DNA of 12,086 bases from NCBI GenBank assembly GCA_964473285.1, contig CAYYOI010000047.1, positions 1 to 12,086 of the forward strand. The letters are read 5' to 3'. The notes under the pieces are model-generated. The model made no database searches, was not told the DNA's origin, and saw only the letters and a program-made list of their open reading frames with translations. A program made the translations under genes and the position numbers. The number at the start of each line of letters is the position of its first letter. The first letter of the stretch is position 1. Source of the stretch: JBNJGT01 sp964473285 (GTDB lineage Archaea; Nanobdellota; Nanobdellia; Woesearchaeales; JACJVW01). Shown piece by piece: positions 6,050 through 12,086 of this stretch.

Positions 6050-6883
6050 ATGGATGAAGGTAACTCCTTTAGTATTGACATGAACGAAGCAGAACAGGTA
6101 GAATACTTCAATGAAATCAAGAAATGGATAAAGATTTATCTAAAATTTGATTTCAGCAAGTACAATGACTCATACATCAAGCGCAGGATTCAATCACGCA
6201 TGTTCTATCACCGGATGAACCGATTCAAGGATTACTTCCAATTCCTAAAGGAGAATAAGCAGGAAGAGACAAAACTTCTGCAGAATCTTACAGTCAATGT
6301 GACCAAGTTTTTCCGTAATCCTTTACTTTATGATGACATTAAGACAACTGTTCTTCCAAAGATCATGAAAAACGATAAAGTCACTATCTGGAGCGCTGGA
6401 TGTTCCTCAGGTGAAGAACCATACAGCCTTGCAATATCAATCCTGGAATTCCTGAAAAAAGATACCATGCCAAATAATGTAAAGATCTATGCAACAGACT
6501 TTGACACTGATGCAATACAAAAAGCAATCTATGGCAGGTATCAGAGGACCCAGTTCTCAGACACATCACAGGAGATTATTGACAAGTACTTCACGCAGGA
6601 AGGTACTCTATACAAAGTAAATGAAGAAGTCCGTGAAAGCGTCACCTTCATACATCACGACCTTTTCCAGGAAAAACCCATTGAAAGCTGTGACCTCGTC
6701 CTGTGCAGGAATGTGGTCATATACTTTACAATGGAAGCAAAGAATAAGCTATACATGGAATTCTACAACACCCTCAATCCTGAAGGATTTTTTATCATGG
6801 GAAAGAGTGAGACTTTGTCAGGAAGAGCAAGAGAATTGTTCAAGCCAGTTGTACTTGACAACAGGATATATCAGAAACTATAG
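6050..6883 (+). CDS. cheR: Chemotaxis protein methyltransferase
   Basis: A 277-aa protein that transfers methyl from S-adenosylmethionine to receptor glutamates, opposing CheB. An N-terminal helical domain (about 20-85) with the usual basic stretch K-R-R-I-Q-S-R is followed by the Rossmann methyltransferase domain. Signatures are N-V-T-K-F-F-R-N-P (83-91), the SAM loop S-A-G-C-S-S-G-E-E-P-Y (115-125), acidic A-T-D-F-D (148-152), and D-L-V-L-C-R-N-V-V-I-Y-F (215-226). Length is typical and no frame damage is seen. It is transcribed alone from its own promoter and runs into the convergent cheD: the two stop codons share the hexamer CTATAG at 6878-6883. Family assignment is firm. Confidence 0.95.
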   Translation: MDEGNSFSIDMNEAEQVEYFNEIKKWIKIYLKFDFSKYNDSYIKRRIQSRMFYHRMNRFKDYFQFLKENKQEETKLLQNLTVNVTKFFRNPLLYDDIKTTVLPKIMKNDKVTIWSAGCSSGEEPYSLAISILEFLKKDTMPNNVKIYATDFDTDAIQKAIYGRYQRTQFSDTSQEIIDKYFTQEGTLYKVNEEVRESVTFIHHDLFQEKPIESCDLVLCRNVVIYFTMEAKNKLYMEFYNTLNPEGFFIMGKSETLSGRARELFKPVVLDNRIYQKL

Positions 6884-7378
6884 AGTGTATTCTTTTCCTA
6901 TCGCTTTAAGGATGATCTTGCATTCTTCGGTTGATGTATCAAGAATGATTGTCCTTCCATAAGAACCACCAACATCCTCAGATAAGAGCTCAATCCCTGA
7001 TTCTTTCAATACCTGCCTTACAGCATTTGCATTCTTCACATTGATTGACTTTTCTGACTCCTGCAAAGAAGGGAACATATGAGCACCTCCTGCAATCTTT
7101 GCCTTAAGCCTGGTTTTATTAGCGCCCTCTTCCACCATATCTTTTACCATATTAGGGATACATATATCAGCGTATTTATTGGGATTTGCAGTTATCCTGG
7201 GAATCTCCGCATGTAATGGAAGCATTATATGACCCATGGAATATATCTTCTTTTCTGAATCATAGATTACTGTTGCAATACATGACCCTATTCCTACACA
7301 CATTAACTTATGCCCTTCGCCACGGATGACATACTCTCCCATCCCAACAATCAATCTTTCAGAATCCATATCTCTCAC
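6878..7378 (-). CDS. cheD: Chemoreceptor glutamine deamidase
   Basis: A 166-aa CheD, which deamidates specific receptor glutamines and binds CheC to raise its phosphatase activity. Seen are G-I-G-S-C with Cys33 (Thermotoga Cys27), G-H-I-M-L-P with His50 (Thermotoga His44), A-K-I-A-G-G-A-H-M-F, and D-V-G-G-S-Y-G-R-T near the end. The third catalytic position, Thr21 in Thermotoga, is Cys27 here, so one triad residue is changed. Two starts are possible. GTG 7378 has GAGGG 9 bases upstream and overlaps the end of cheC by 20 bases; ATG 7369 would shorten the protein by three residues but has poor spacing to any Shine-Dalgarno. It is the last gene of the minus-strand operon and is translationally coupled to cheC. 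Confidence 0.92.
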   Translation of the reverse strand: MRDMDSERLIVGMGEYVIRGEGHKLMCVGIGSCIATVIYDSEKKIYSMGHIMLPLHAEIPRITANPNKYADICIPNMVKDMVEEGANKTRLKAKIAGGAHMFPSLQESEKSINVKNANAVRQVLKESGIELLSEDVGGSYGRTIILDTSTEECKIILKAIGKEYTL

Positions 7379-7973
7379 GTATCATTTCCCTCATCTTCTG
7401 CAAAGAATCAGGATTGAATATCATCAGGTATCCTCCTCCTATTGCCTGATCATTAATCTCCATCTCAGTTTTTATTAGTAGTATGCTATCGATAGTCTTC
7501 CCAACCTCAGAGAGTATGAAATCAATGAGAGAACCAAGCATGTCATTTGCATAATGAGGCACTGAAGGGACCATCATTATATCAAGCATTGAAGATATTG
7601 CATTAAGATAAGAACCTGTAAAGATATTTGACATCTCCTTATAAGCTGAGACATCATCGTCCTGTGGTTCAAGCCTCTCCTCAATATCACGCCCATTGAT
7701 CATGTTGATAATCCTCATCGCTTGCGTCGTTGGATGCAGGTAGACCGCGTCACCAGTAAGGTCACCCATGACACGAAGATACACTGCCATTACCATTGTC
7801 TCTGCTCCGCCAATCTCATCAGCGACTTGCTCTATTGGGACAATCTGTGTTTTCAAAGGCTTGATACTAACCTTCTTATTTATCATCTGTGATAGAGCAG
7901 TCGCCGCATTTCCCGACCCGATACTGCCCATTTCAGTAAAGATATCAAGTTCATTCTTTTCAAAATCAGTCAT
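7359..7973 (-). CDS. cheC: CheY-P phosphatase
   Basis: A 204-aa CheC of the CheC/CheX/FliY phosphatase family, which dephosphorylates CheY and partners with CheD. The protein is a pseudo-duplication with two active-site helices of pattern E-x-x-N. The second, Glu113 and Asn116 in Y-K-E-M-S-N-I-F, is intact, with Pro139 at the expected 23-residue distance. In the first, Glu14 is kept but the expected Asn is Ser17 (F-T-E-M-G-S-I-G-S-G-N-A), while the downstream G-N-A-A-T-A-L-S-Q is conserved. The start ATG has AGGTGA 5 bases before it and lies 4 bases after the cheA stop. Length is typical. Assignment is firm; loss of activity at site one is inference. Confidence 0.92.
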   Translation of the reverse strand: MTDFEKNELDIFTEMGSIGSGNAATALSQMINKKVSIKPLKTQIVPIEQVADEIGGAETMVMAVYLRVMGDLTGDAVYLHPTTQAMRIINMINGRDIEERLEPQDDDVSAYKEMSNIFTGSYLNAISSMLDIMMVPSVPHYANDMLGSLIDFILSEVGKTIDSILLIKTEMEINDQAIGGGYLMIFNPDSLQKMREMIRERYGF

Positions 7974-7977
7974 AAGA

Positions 7978-9933
7978 TCACCTGCTTACTATAGAACTTG
8001 GATCAAGAATGAGACAAACCTTCCCATCACCAAGTATGGTTGCGCCTGCGATGCCTTTTACACCTTTTACAAGCTTGCTTAAATTTTTGATAAGTATTTG
8101 TTGTTGATCTATAATCTCATCTACTATAAACCCAATTTTTCTTTCTTGTTCTTCAGTTATGACAACTGGATACACCTCAGACTCCGACATTGGTAACTGG
8201 AAGATCTCAGAAAGGTGAACCAACGGAACCTCTTCCCCACGTAGTGCAACAACCTTTCGTCCATGGATCGTTTTGATATCCTTCTTTGGCAGATCGATTG
8301 TTTCGACAACACTGCTCAAAGGGATAGCATACTTCTCCTCCCCTATCCTTATCAAAAGCGAAGATATTATCGCAAGAGTTAGAGGCAGATGCAATTCAAC
8401 CACTGTGCCTTTTCCAAGTTCAGATTCAACCTTTACATTACCGCCAAGCTTCTTTATCTTGGTAAGGACCACATCCATCCCTACTCCTCTACCACTAATC
8501 TCAGTAACCTTATCACTTGTACTCAGACCTGGCTTGAACATGAGCATCAAGGTCTGTTGTCTGGTAAGTTCTGTTGCTTCTTTTTCACTAATAAGATCTT
8601 TCTCAATTGCCTTATTCCTTAATTTCTCAGTATCAATCCCAGCTCCATCATCTTTTATCTCGATTACTGCCATATTCTTTTCACGACGGGCAGTAAGATT
8701 GATGGTTCCAGTCTCACCTTTATTGCTATTCATCCGGGTGTCAGGATCCTCGATTCCATGATCAACAGAATTCCTTAATATATGAACAAGAGGTTCCCCT
8801 ATCTCATCAAGAACATTCCTGTCAAGTTCTATCTCTTCACCCTTGACAATAAGATCAATCTTCTTGTTCTCTTTGGCTGACACGTCCCTTACAAGCCTGG
8901 GAAACCGACTGAAGATCTGGCCTACAGGCACCATCCTTTGTTCCATGACCTCTGCCTGGATTTCTGATGTTAACCCATCTATATTATTGATAACATCATT
9001 CATGACATTTGATTCGAATTCCTTGCTGATCTGCTTCAGCCTCATATTGCTGATGAGCAGTTCTCCAACCATGTTCACAAGATTATCAAGCTTTTTGACA
9101 TCAACTTTTATGCTTTGTATAGGATTTGAATAAGTCTTTACGATATCCTTCTTTTTAGGCTCTTCTTTTTGTGGGAGGAATGATTCAGGAACATCAAATT
9201 TCTCATCAAGATTAAGTATATGGCATTTGAGATCAGATACCGAATCAAAAGCTTCAACAAGCTCCTCCTTGCTCGACATGGTGGATATGACAATATCAAA
9301 GCCAAGATCGATTGATCCCCCCTGGATCTTATCAAATTCAGGATTGGAATAGATTATACTCTCTATATAATCCTGAGCCTTTTTCATAAGAATCTGGGTT
9401 TTAGGACCTCTTAGCTGGTTATTCGGATTGAAAAGAACAACAACACGAAAAACATTTCTTCCGGATTCCTGCTCATTATGCACCCTTCCCTGCTGTTCTT
9501 CAGAAAGTTCTACCTTGGGTTTGATATTAAAAGTATCATGCGTGACCTTTTTTCCTGAATTGGTAATCTTATTCAACTCCTCCATCAGGTGGTCAATATT
9601 GATGTCATCAAGATCCTTGTTATGTATTGCCTCAAGCCCCTCCTCAAGCAGGTCCTGCCCCTCAAAAAGCTTGTCGATTATATCCTGATTAACACTCACC
9701 TCACTGTCCCGGATTTTACCAAGAACATTTTCCATCTTATGGCTGAGTTCAGAAAACTTTTGGTAACCCATCATTGCAGAGTTACCTTTCAAAGTATGGC
9801 AGGAACGGAATATATGATTCACAACTTCATGATTCTCTGGATCTTTTTCGAGATTAAGAATACCTTCATTAAGGTTATCAAGCTGCTCACGAGCTTCTGA
9901 TAAAAATGCCTCTTTATAGCTGCTTTTAGTCAT
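7978..9933 (-). CDS. cheA: Chemotaxis histidine kinase
   Basis: A 651-aa CheA with all five domains. P1 Hpt carries His46 in S-C-H-T-L-K-G-N-S-A-M-M-G. The P2-like response-regulator-binding domain spans about 160-245 (F-R-V-V-V-L-F to I-L-N-L). P3 dimerization is near 272-330 (I-K-V-D-V-K-K-L-D-N-L-V-N-M-V-G-E-L). The P4 ATPase has N box H-I-L-R-N-S-V-D-H-G (384-393), D-D-G-A-G-I-D and G-R-G-V-G-M-D. The P5 CheW-like domain runs from about 515 to the end. It receives signals from receptors and phosphorylates CheY and CheB. The frame is open to TTG 9945, but ATG 9933 is chosen because GAGGT precedes it by 5 bases and it begins one base after the hpt stop. No damage is seen. Confidence 0.96.
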   Translation of the reverse strand: MTKSSYKEAFLSEAREQLDNLNEGILNLEKDPENHEVVNHIFRSCHTLKGNSAMMGYQKFSELSHKMENVLGKIRDSEVSVNQDIIDKLFEGQDLLEEGLEAIHNKDLDDINIDHLMEELNKITNSGKKVTHDTFNIKPKVELSEEQQGRVHNEQESGRNVFRVVVLFNPNNQLRGPKTQILMKKAQDYIESIIYSNPEFDKIQGGSIDLGFDIVISTMSSKEELVEAFDSVSDLKCHILNLDEKFDVPESFLPQKEEPKKKDIVKTYSNPIQSIKVDVKKLDNLVNMVGELLISNMRLKQISKEFESNVMNDVINNIDGLTSEIQAEVMEQRMVPVGQIFSRFPRLVRDVSAKENKKIDLIVKGEEIELDRNVLDEIGEPLVHILRNSVDHGIEDPDTRMNSNKGETGTINLTARREKNMAVIEIKDDGAGIDTEKLRNKAIEKDLISEKEATELTRQQTLMLMFKPGLSTSDKVTEISGRGVGMDVVLTKIKKLGGNVKVESELGKGTVVELHLPLTLAIISSLLIRIGEEKYAIPLSSVVETIDLPKKDIKTIHGRKVVALRGEEVPLVHLSEIFQLPMSESEVYPVVITEEQERKIGFIVDEIIDQQQILIKNLSKLVKGVKGIAGATILGDGKVCLILDPSSIVSR

Positions 9934-9934
9934 C

Positions 9935-10282
9935 CTATACCTCAAACTTGCTTATCAGATCACCTAAAGTGCCACTCTCTTTTTTGTTTTCCATGATATA
10001 ATCAGTTTCTTCCTTAACCTTCCTGATGGATTCTTTCAGGAGCTCAGACACATCATCTGGCTTGATTTTATTATTGATTATCTTCTTGAAAGTGAATTCA
10101 ATGCACTTGTTCAGCTCACTCAACTGGTTAAAGCCAAGCAATGCAGCATTACCCTTTATCGTATGCGCAGTCCTGCACAGCAGATCATAATCTCTTGATG
10201 CGATAAGTTCATCCATCCGGTTCAGGGTATCTATACTTTCTTGTGTTTCTTGCAAAAAGATGTCAAGGTACTCCTCATTCAT
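9935..10282 (-). CDS. Stand-alone histidine phosphotransfer (Hpt) protein
   Basis: A 115-aa single-domain Hpt with phospho-acceptor His40 in A-H-T-I-K-G-N-A-A-L-L-G-F. It aligns by eye with the P1 domain of the adjacent CheA (Y-x-x-x-F-L-x-E, H-T-x-K-G-N-x-A, S-E-L, E), which suggests a duplication of P1. It has no kinase part, so it would shuttle phosphoryl groups between CheA or another kinase and a receiver such as CheY or CheB, or buffer them. Its ATG overlaps the cheB stop as ATGA, with AAGGA upstream, and its stop is one base from the cheA start, so it is an integral operon gene. A free Hpt is not part of the standard archaeal che set; its partner is unknown. Confidence 0.85.
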   Translation of the reverse strand: MNEEYLDIFLQETQESIDTLNRMDELIASRDYDLLCRTAHTIKGNAALLGFNQLSELNKCIEFTFKKIINNKIKPDDVSELLKESIRKVKEETDYIMENKKESGTLGDLISKFEV

Positions 10283-11292
10283 TTTATCCTTTTCAAAACC
10301 TCTTTTGCTATGCTCGACAAAGGAACAACCTCTGTTGCAGCACCCAATTTTATTGCAGCTCTAGGCATGCCTGGCACGATACTTGTGGTCTCATCCTGAA
10401 CAATGGTTTCACCATTCTTATCCTTTATCAGTTTCATCCCTTCTGCTCCATCCTTTCCCATACCTGTCAAAAGGACCCCAATGGTCTTTTCACCATATAT
10501 TTCAGCTGCTGATTTCATCATCACATCAACACTTGGCCGAACCCCCAATACCACAAGATCCTTGGTAAGCTTTATTACTGGAACTTTCTCTTTCTTGATT
10601 TCCATATGAAAATCACCTGGTGCAACATACACCACCCCTGGTTTGATAGCTTCATGATTCTCAGCTTCCTTTACCTTCAGGGCACACAAGCGGTCCAGTC
10701 TTTTTGAGAAGGGTAGAGTAAATTCTTCAGGAAGATGTTGGACAATAAGGACCGGCAAAGGAAAATCTCCGGGCAACCCTTGTAAAACTGACTCAATAGC
10801 CTTTGGCCCCCCTGTGGATGCACCTATGCATAGTATTTGGTCATACTTTCCAGAATAAGGTTTTGTCTCACCTACTGATTGTTCAGTGATCGTAGTATCA
10901 AGCCTTGCTGAAAATGCTGCCTTTATTTTATTGATTATTATATCCTTTTTCTTGTTCATATCAATTGATATGATACCAGAAGTTTTTGGTATAAAATCTA
11001 CCGCTCCAAGTTCAAGACATGTAAAGGTATTCTCCTCATCCGCAAGAGAACTGATCATGATAACTGGAAGAGGATTCTTATTCATTATCTCTTTTAATGC
11101 AGTGATGCCATCCATTACAGGCATACTGATATCAAGAGTCACCAGATCAGGTTTATTCTTCTCAAGTTTCTCTAAAAGCTCCTTACCATCTCTTGCAGTA
11201 GCAACAACTTCCAGTTCCGGATCTGAATTGATGATATCTGAAAGAAGTTTGCACATGAAAGCAGAATCATCAGTGACTATTACCCGGATCAT
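10279..11292 (-). CDS. cheB: Chemotaxis response regulator / glutamate methylesterase
   Basis: A 337-aa CheB. The receiver domain has Asp8/Asp9, phospho-acceptor Asp54 in V-T-L-D-I-S-M-P, and Lys103. A linker near 125-150 leads to the methylesterase domain with the catalytic triad Ser159 (G-A-S-T-G-G), His186 (V-Q-H-L-P) and Asp281 (G-M-G-K-D-G-A). It removes methyl groups from receptor glutamates when phosphorylated by CheA. The frame is open to GTG 11325, inside cheY, but ATG 11292 gives the normal N-terminus M-I-R-V-I-V-T-D-D-S and starts one base after the cheY stop, so coupling is expected; the Shine-Dalgarno is weak. The end overlaps the hpt start by 4 bases. Confidence 0.95.
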   Translation of the reverse strand: MIRVIVTDDSAFMCKLLSDIINSDPELEVVATARDGKELLEKLEKNKPDLVTLDISMPVMDGITALKEIMNKNPLPVIMISSLADEENTFTCLELGAVDFIPKTSGIISIDMNKKKDIIINKIKAAFSARLDTTITEQSVGETKPYSGKYDQILCIGASTGGPKAIESVLQGLPGDFPLPVLIVQHLPEEFTLPFSKRLDRLCALKVKEAENHEAIKPGVVYVAPGDFHMEIKKEKVPVIKLTKDLVVLGVRPSVDVMMKSAAEIYGEKTIGVLLTGMGKDGAEGMKLIKDKNGETIVQDETTSIVPGMPRAAIKLGAATEVVPLSSIAKEVLKRIK

Positions 11293-11293
11293 T

Positions 11294-11659
11294 TTATTGA
11301 TTCTGTCCGTACTTTTCAAGAACACTAAATATTTCTTGTTGCTTGAAAGGTTTAGTCATAAAATCAGCTGCGCCATAATCCACTGCTTCCTTGATCACGT
11401 GCTCCTGACCGCCTATGGAAGTGCACATTACAACTACTGCGTTAGGATCAAACTCTTTTATTGCCTTCAATGCATCAAGACCAGTCTTGCCCTCCATGAT
11501 AATATCCATGAATACAATTCCCGGTCGCTCCTGTTTATACTTTTCTATTGCCTCATCTGCGTTACTTGCCTCTATGACTTCAGCACTTTTCTGCTTTACA
11601 ATGTTCTTAATCATAGTACGCATAAAAGATGAATCGTCGACAACTAATACCTTTGTCAC
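11294..11659 (-). CDS. cheY: Chemotaxis response regulator
   Basis: A 121-aa single-domain receiver with acidic pocket Asp8/Asp9, phospho-acceptor Asp52 (F-M-D-I-I-M), Thr80 (M-C-T-S-I-G-G-Q) and Lys103 (T-K-P-F). Once phosphorylated by CheA it would act on the motility motor; in archaea this goes through adaptor proteins such as CheF, which is not in this window. It is the first gene of the minus-strand operon. The start is GTG, with an excellent AGGAGGTGA 6 bases upstream, the strongest ribosome-binding site in the window. A TATA-like box lies at 11703-11712, giving a leader of about 20 bases. Assignment as the chemotaxis CheY relies on both motifs and operon position. Confidence 0.93.
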   Translation of the reverse strand: MTKVLVVDDSSFMRTMIKNIVKQKSAEVIEASNADEAIEKYKQERPGIVFMDIIMEGKTGLDALKAIKEFDPNAVVVMCTSIGGQEHVIKEAVDYGAADFMTKPFKQQEIFSVLEKYGQNQ

Positions 11660-11682
11660 TTAAGCTCACCTCCTGTTTGTTA

Positions 11683-11698
11683 GCTAACCTTGATTAGC
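11683..11698. promoter_or_regulatory. Inverted repeat at the cheY operon transcription start
   Basis: GCTAA-N6-TTAGC is a perfect 5-bp dyad placed between the TATA-like box and the cheY Shine-Dalgarno, close to the predicted transcription start. A bound repressor there would block the operon. The arms are short, so chance is possible. Confidence 0.25.
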
Positions 11699-11702
11699 AG
11701 AC

Positions 11703-11712
11703 TATTTAAATG
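11703..11712 (-). promoter_or_regulatory. TATA-like box of the cheY-cheB-hpt-cheA-cheC-cheD operon
   Basis: ATTTAAATAG on the minus strand lies within the 56-base gap between the LplB-like gene and cheY. Transcription would begin near 11682, leaving a short leader with AGGAGGTGA. The downstream genes are spaced by 1-4 bases or overlap, so this is probably the main promoter for all six. Confidence 0.6.
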
Positions 11713-11715
11713 TTT

Positions 11716-11991
11716 CTATGAAGCATTACTGATAGCTTCTGCAAGAGTATTACAATCAATACCCTCAAATGTCACCTGATTCTTCAGCATGAAAAACCTG
11801 ATCCTGGTATAAAGTGCAACTGGATTAAGCTGTACATATTTTAAAGCCTTCGCCAACTGTTCTCTTTGCTCCACTGGCACAACAAAATCAGGCCCCTCAA
11901 TCGTTATGGAACTTATGAACCCTCCGTCTTGCTCAATAGAGATATTCAGTTCCCTTCCATCCTCCAGTATAGCAGTTGTTTTCATTCCCAT
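11716..11991 (-). CDS. Small protein resembling the C-terminal (LplB) domain of lipoate-protein ligase
   Basis: A 91-aa protein with an N-terminal beta hairpin, then I-S-S-I-T-I-E-G-P-D-F-V-V-P, a helix Q-R-E-Q-L-A-K-A-L, and an ending V-T-F-E-G-I-D-x-x-T-L-A-E-A-I. This order of strand, G-x-D-F, helix and terminal G-I-x-x-x-x-L-A-x-A-I resembles the small accessory domain of lipoate ligases. In some archaea that domain is a separate protein (LplB) needed by LplA to activate lipoate. No LplA partner lies within the window. ATG 11991 suits the leaderless promoter at 12011-12020. The match is by general pattern only, so another small alpha/beta protein is possible. It has its own promoter and shows no link to chemotaxis beyond adjacency. 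Confidence 0.45.
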   Translation of the reverse strand: MGMKTTAILEDGRELNISIEQDGGFISSITIEGPDFVVPVEQREQLAKALKYVQLNPVALYTRIRFFMLKNQVTFEGIDCNTLAEAISNAS

Positions 11992-12010
11992 AACTTATCA
12001 ACAATCACCC

Positions 12011-12020
12011 ATATAAAAAA
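12011..12020 (-). promoter_or_regulatory. TATA-like box of the LplB-like gene
   Basis: TTTTTTATAT on the minus strand is centred 24-25 bases before ATG 11991, giving a leaderless transcript. Confidence 0.5.
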
Positions 12021-12040
12021 GTTATGTTTTAGGACATTGG

Positions 12041-12063
12041 TAATTTAAAAAGACATAAATATA
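12041..12063 (+). promoter_or_regulatory. Possible divergent promoter for a gene beyond the window
   Basis: TAATTTAAAAAG followed by ATAAATATA gives one or two TATA-like boxes pointing right. The window ends in GAGG at 12083-12086, which could be a Shine-Dalgarno for a start just outside. No start codon is visible inside the window. Confidence 0.25.
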
Positions 12064-12086
12064 AGTTCATCTCAATAATTTAGAGG

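Noticed and set aside
9934..9945. TTG start for cheA at 9945
   Set aside because: It has no ribosome-binding site and overlaps hpt; ATG 9933 has GAGGT at good spacing.
10886..11632. Long plus-strand open frame of 248 codons opposite cheB and cheY
   Set aside because: It is antisense to two firmly identified genes and its translation has no family features; it reflects codon bias of the real strand.

Overview
The window reads as an AT-rich archaeal chromosome, most likely a small-genome lineage of the DPANN type; that lineage assignment is inference. The domain call rests on promoter layout. Seven genes have an AT-rich TATA-like box centred 24-28 nt before the start codon (leaderless transcripts), and two others (the HPF-like gene and cheY) have a TATA-like box followed by a short leader with a strong Shine-Dalgarno. 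The chemotaxis set also contains the CheC/CheD pair typical of euryarchaeal-style systems. No tRNA, rRNA or CRISPR array was seen.

Layout. (1) 1-2443: an ASCH-domain protein (+) overlaps tail to tail with a ribosome-hibernation-factor-like protein (-). Next comes a 495-aa fusion of an MscS-like membrane module with a C39-type cysteine peptidase (-), preceded by an unlisted 29-aa single-helix membrane micro-ORF (-). (2) 2444-4257: an M29-type metallo-aminopeptidase (+) overlaps by 52 nt, tail to tail, with a bacterial-type prolipoprotein diacylglyceryl transferase, Lgt (-). (3) 4258-5992: a decaying accessory patch. It holds a scrap resembling a metallophosphoesterase, a nucleoside deoxyribosyltransferase-like gene broken by one extra A, an unidentified open frame cut by an IS boundary, and an IS481-type element. 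The element's transposase frame has two tandem stop codons after residue 14, and I propose imperfect 23-bp terminal inverted repeats for it. (4) 6050-11659: a chemotaxis cluster. cheR is alone on the + strand; cheY-cheB-hpt-cheA-cheC-cheD run tightly packed on the - strand, with gaps of 1-4 nt or overlaps. (5) 11716-11991: a small protein resembling the C-terminal (LplB) domain of lipoate-protein ligase, from its own leaderless promoter.

How the genes fit together. CheA would phosphorylate CheY and CheB; CheR and CheB would methylate and demethylate receptors; CheD would deamidate receptors and pair with CheC, a CheY-P phosphatase. A stand-alone Hpt protein sits between cheB and cheA and could extend the phosphorelay. 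No receptor (MCP), CheW, CheF or archaellum gene is inside the window. CheC has lost the Asn of its first phosphatase site and CheD has Cys at the position of its catalytic-triad Thr, so this adaptation branch may be biochemically altered. The strongest candidates for something undescribed are the MscS-C39 fusion with its upstream micro-ORF and the Hpt inserted in the che operon.
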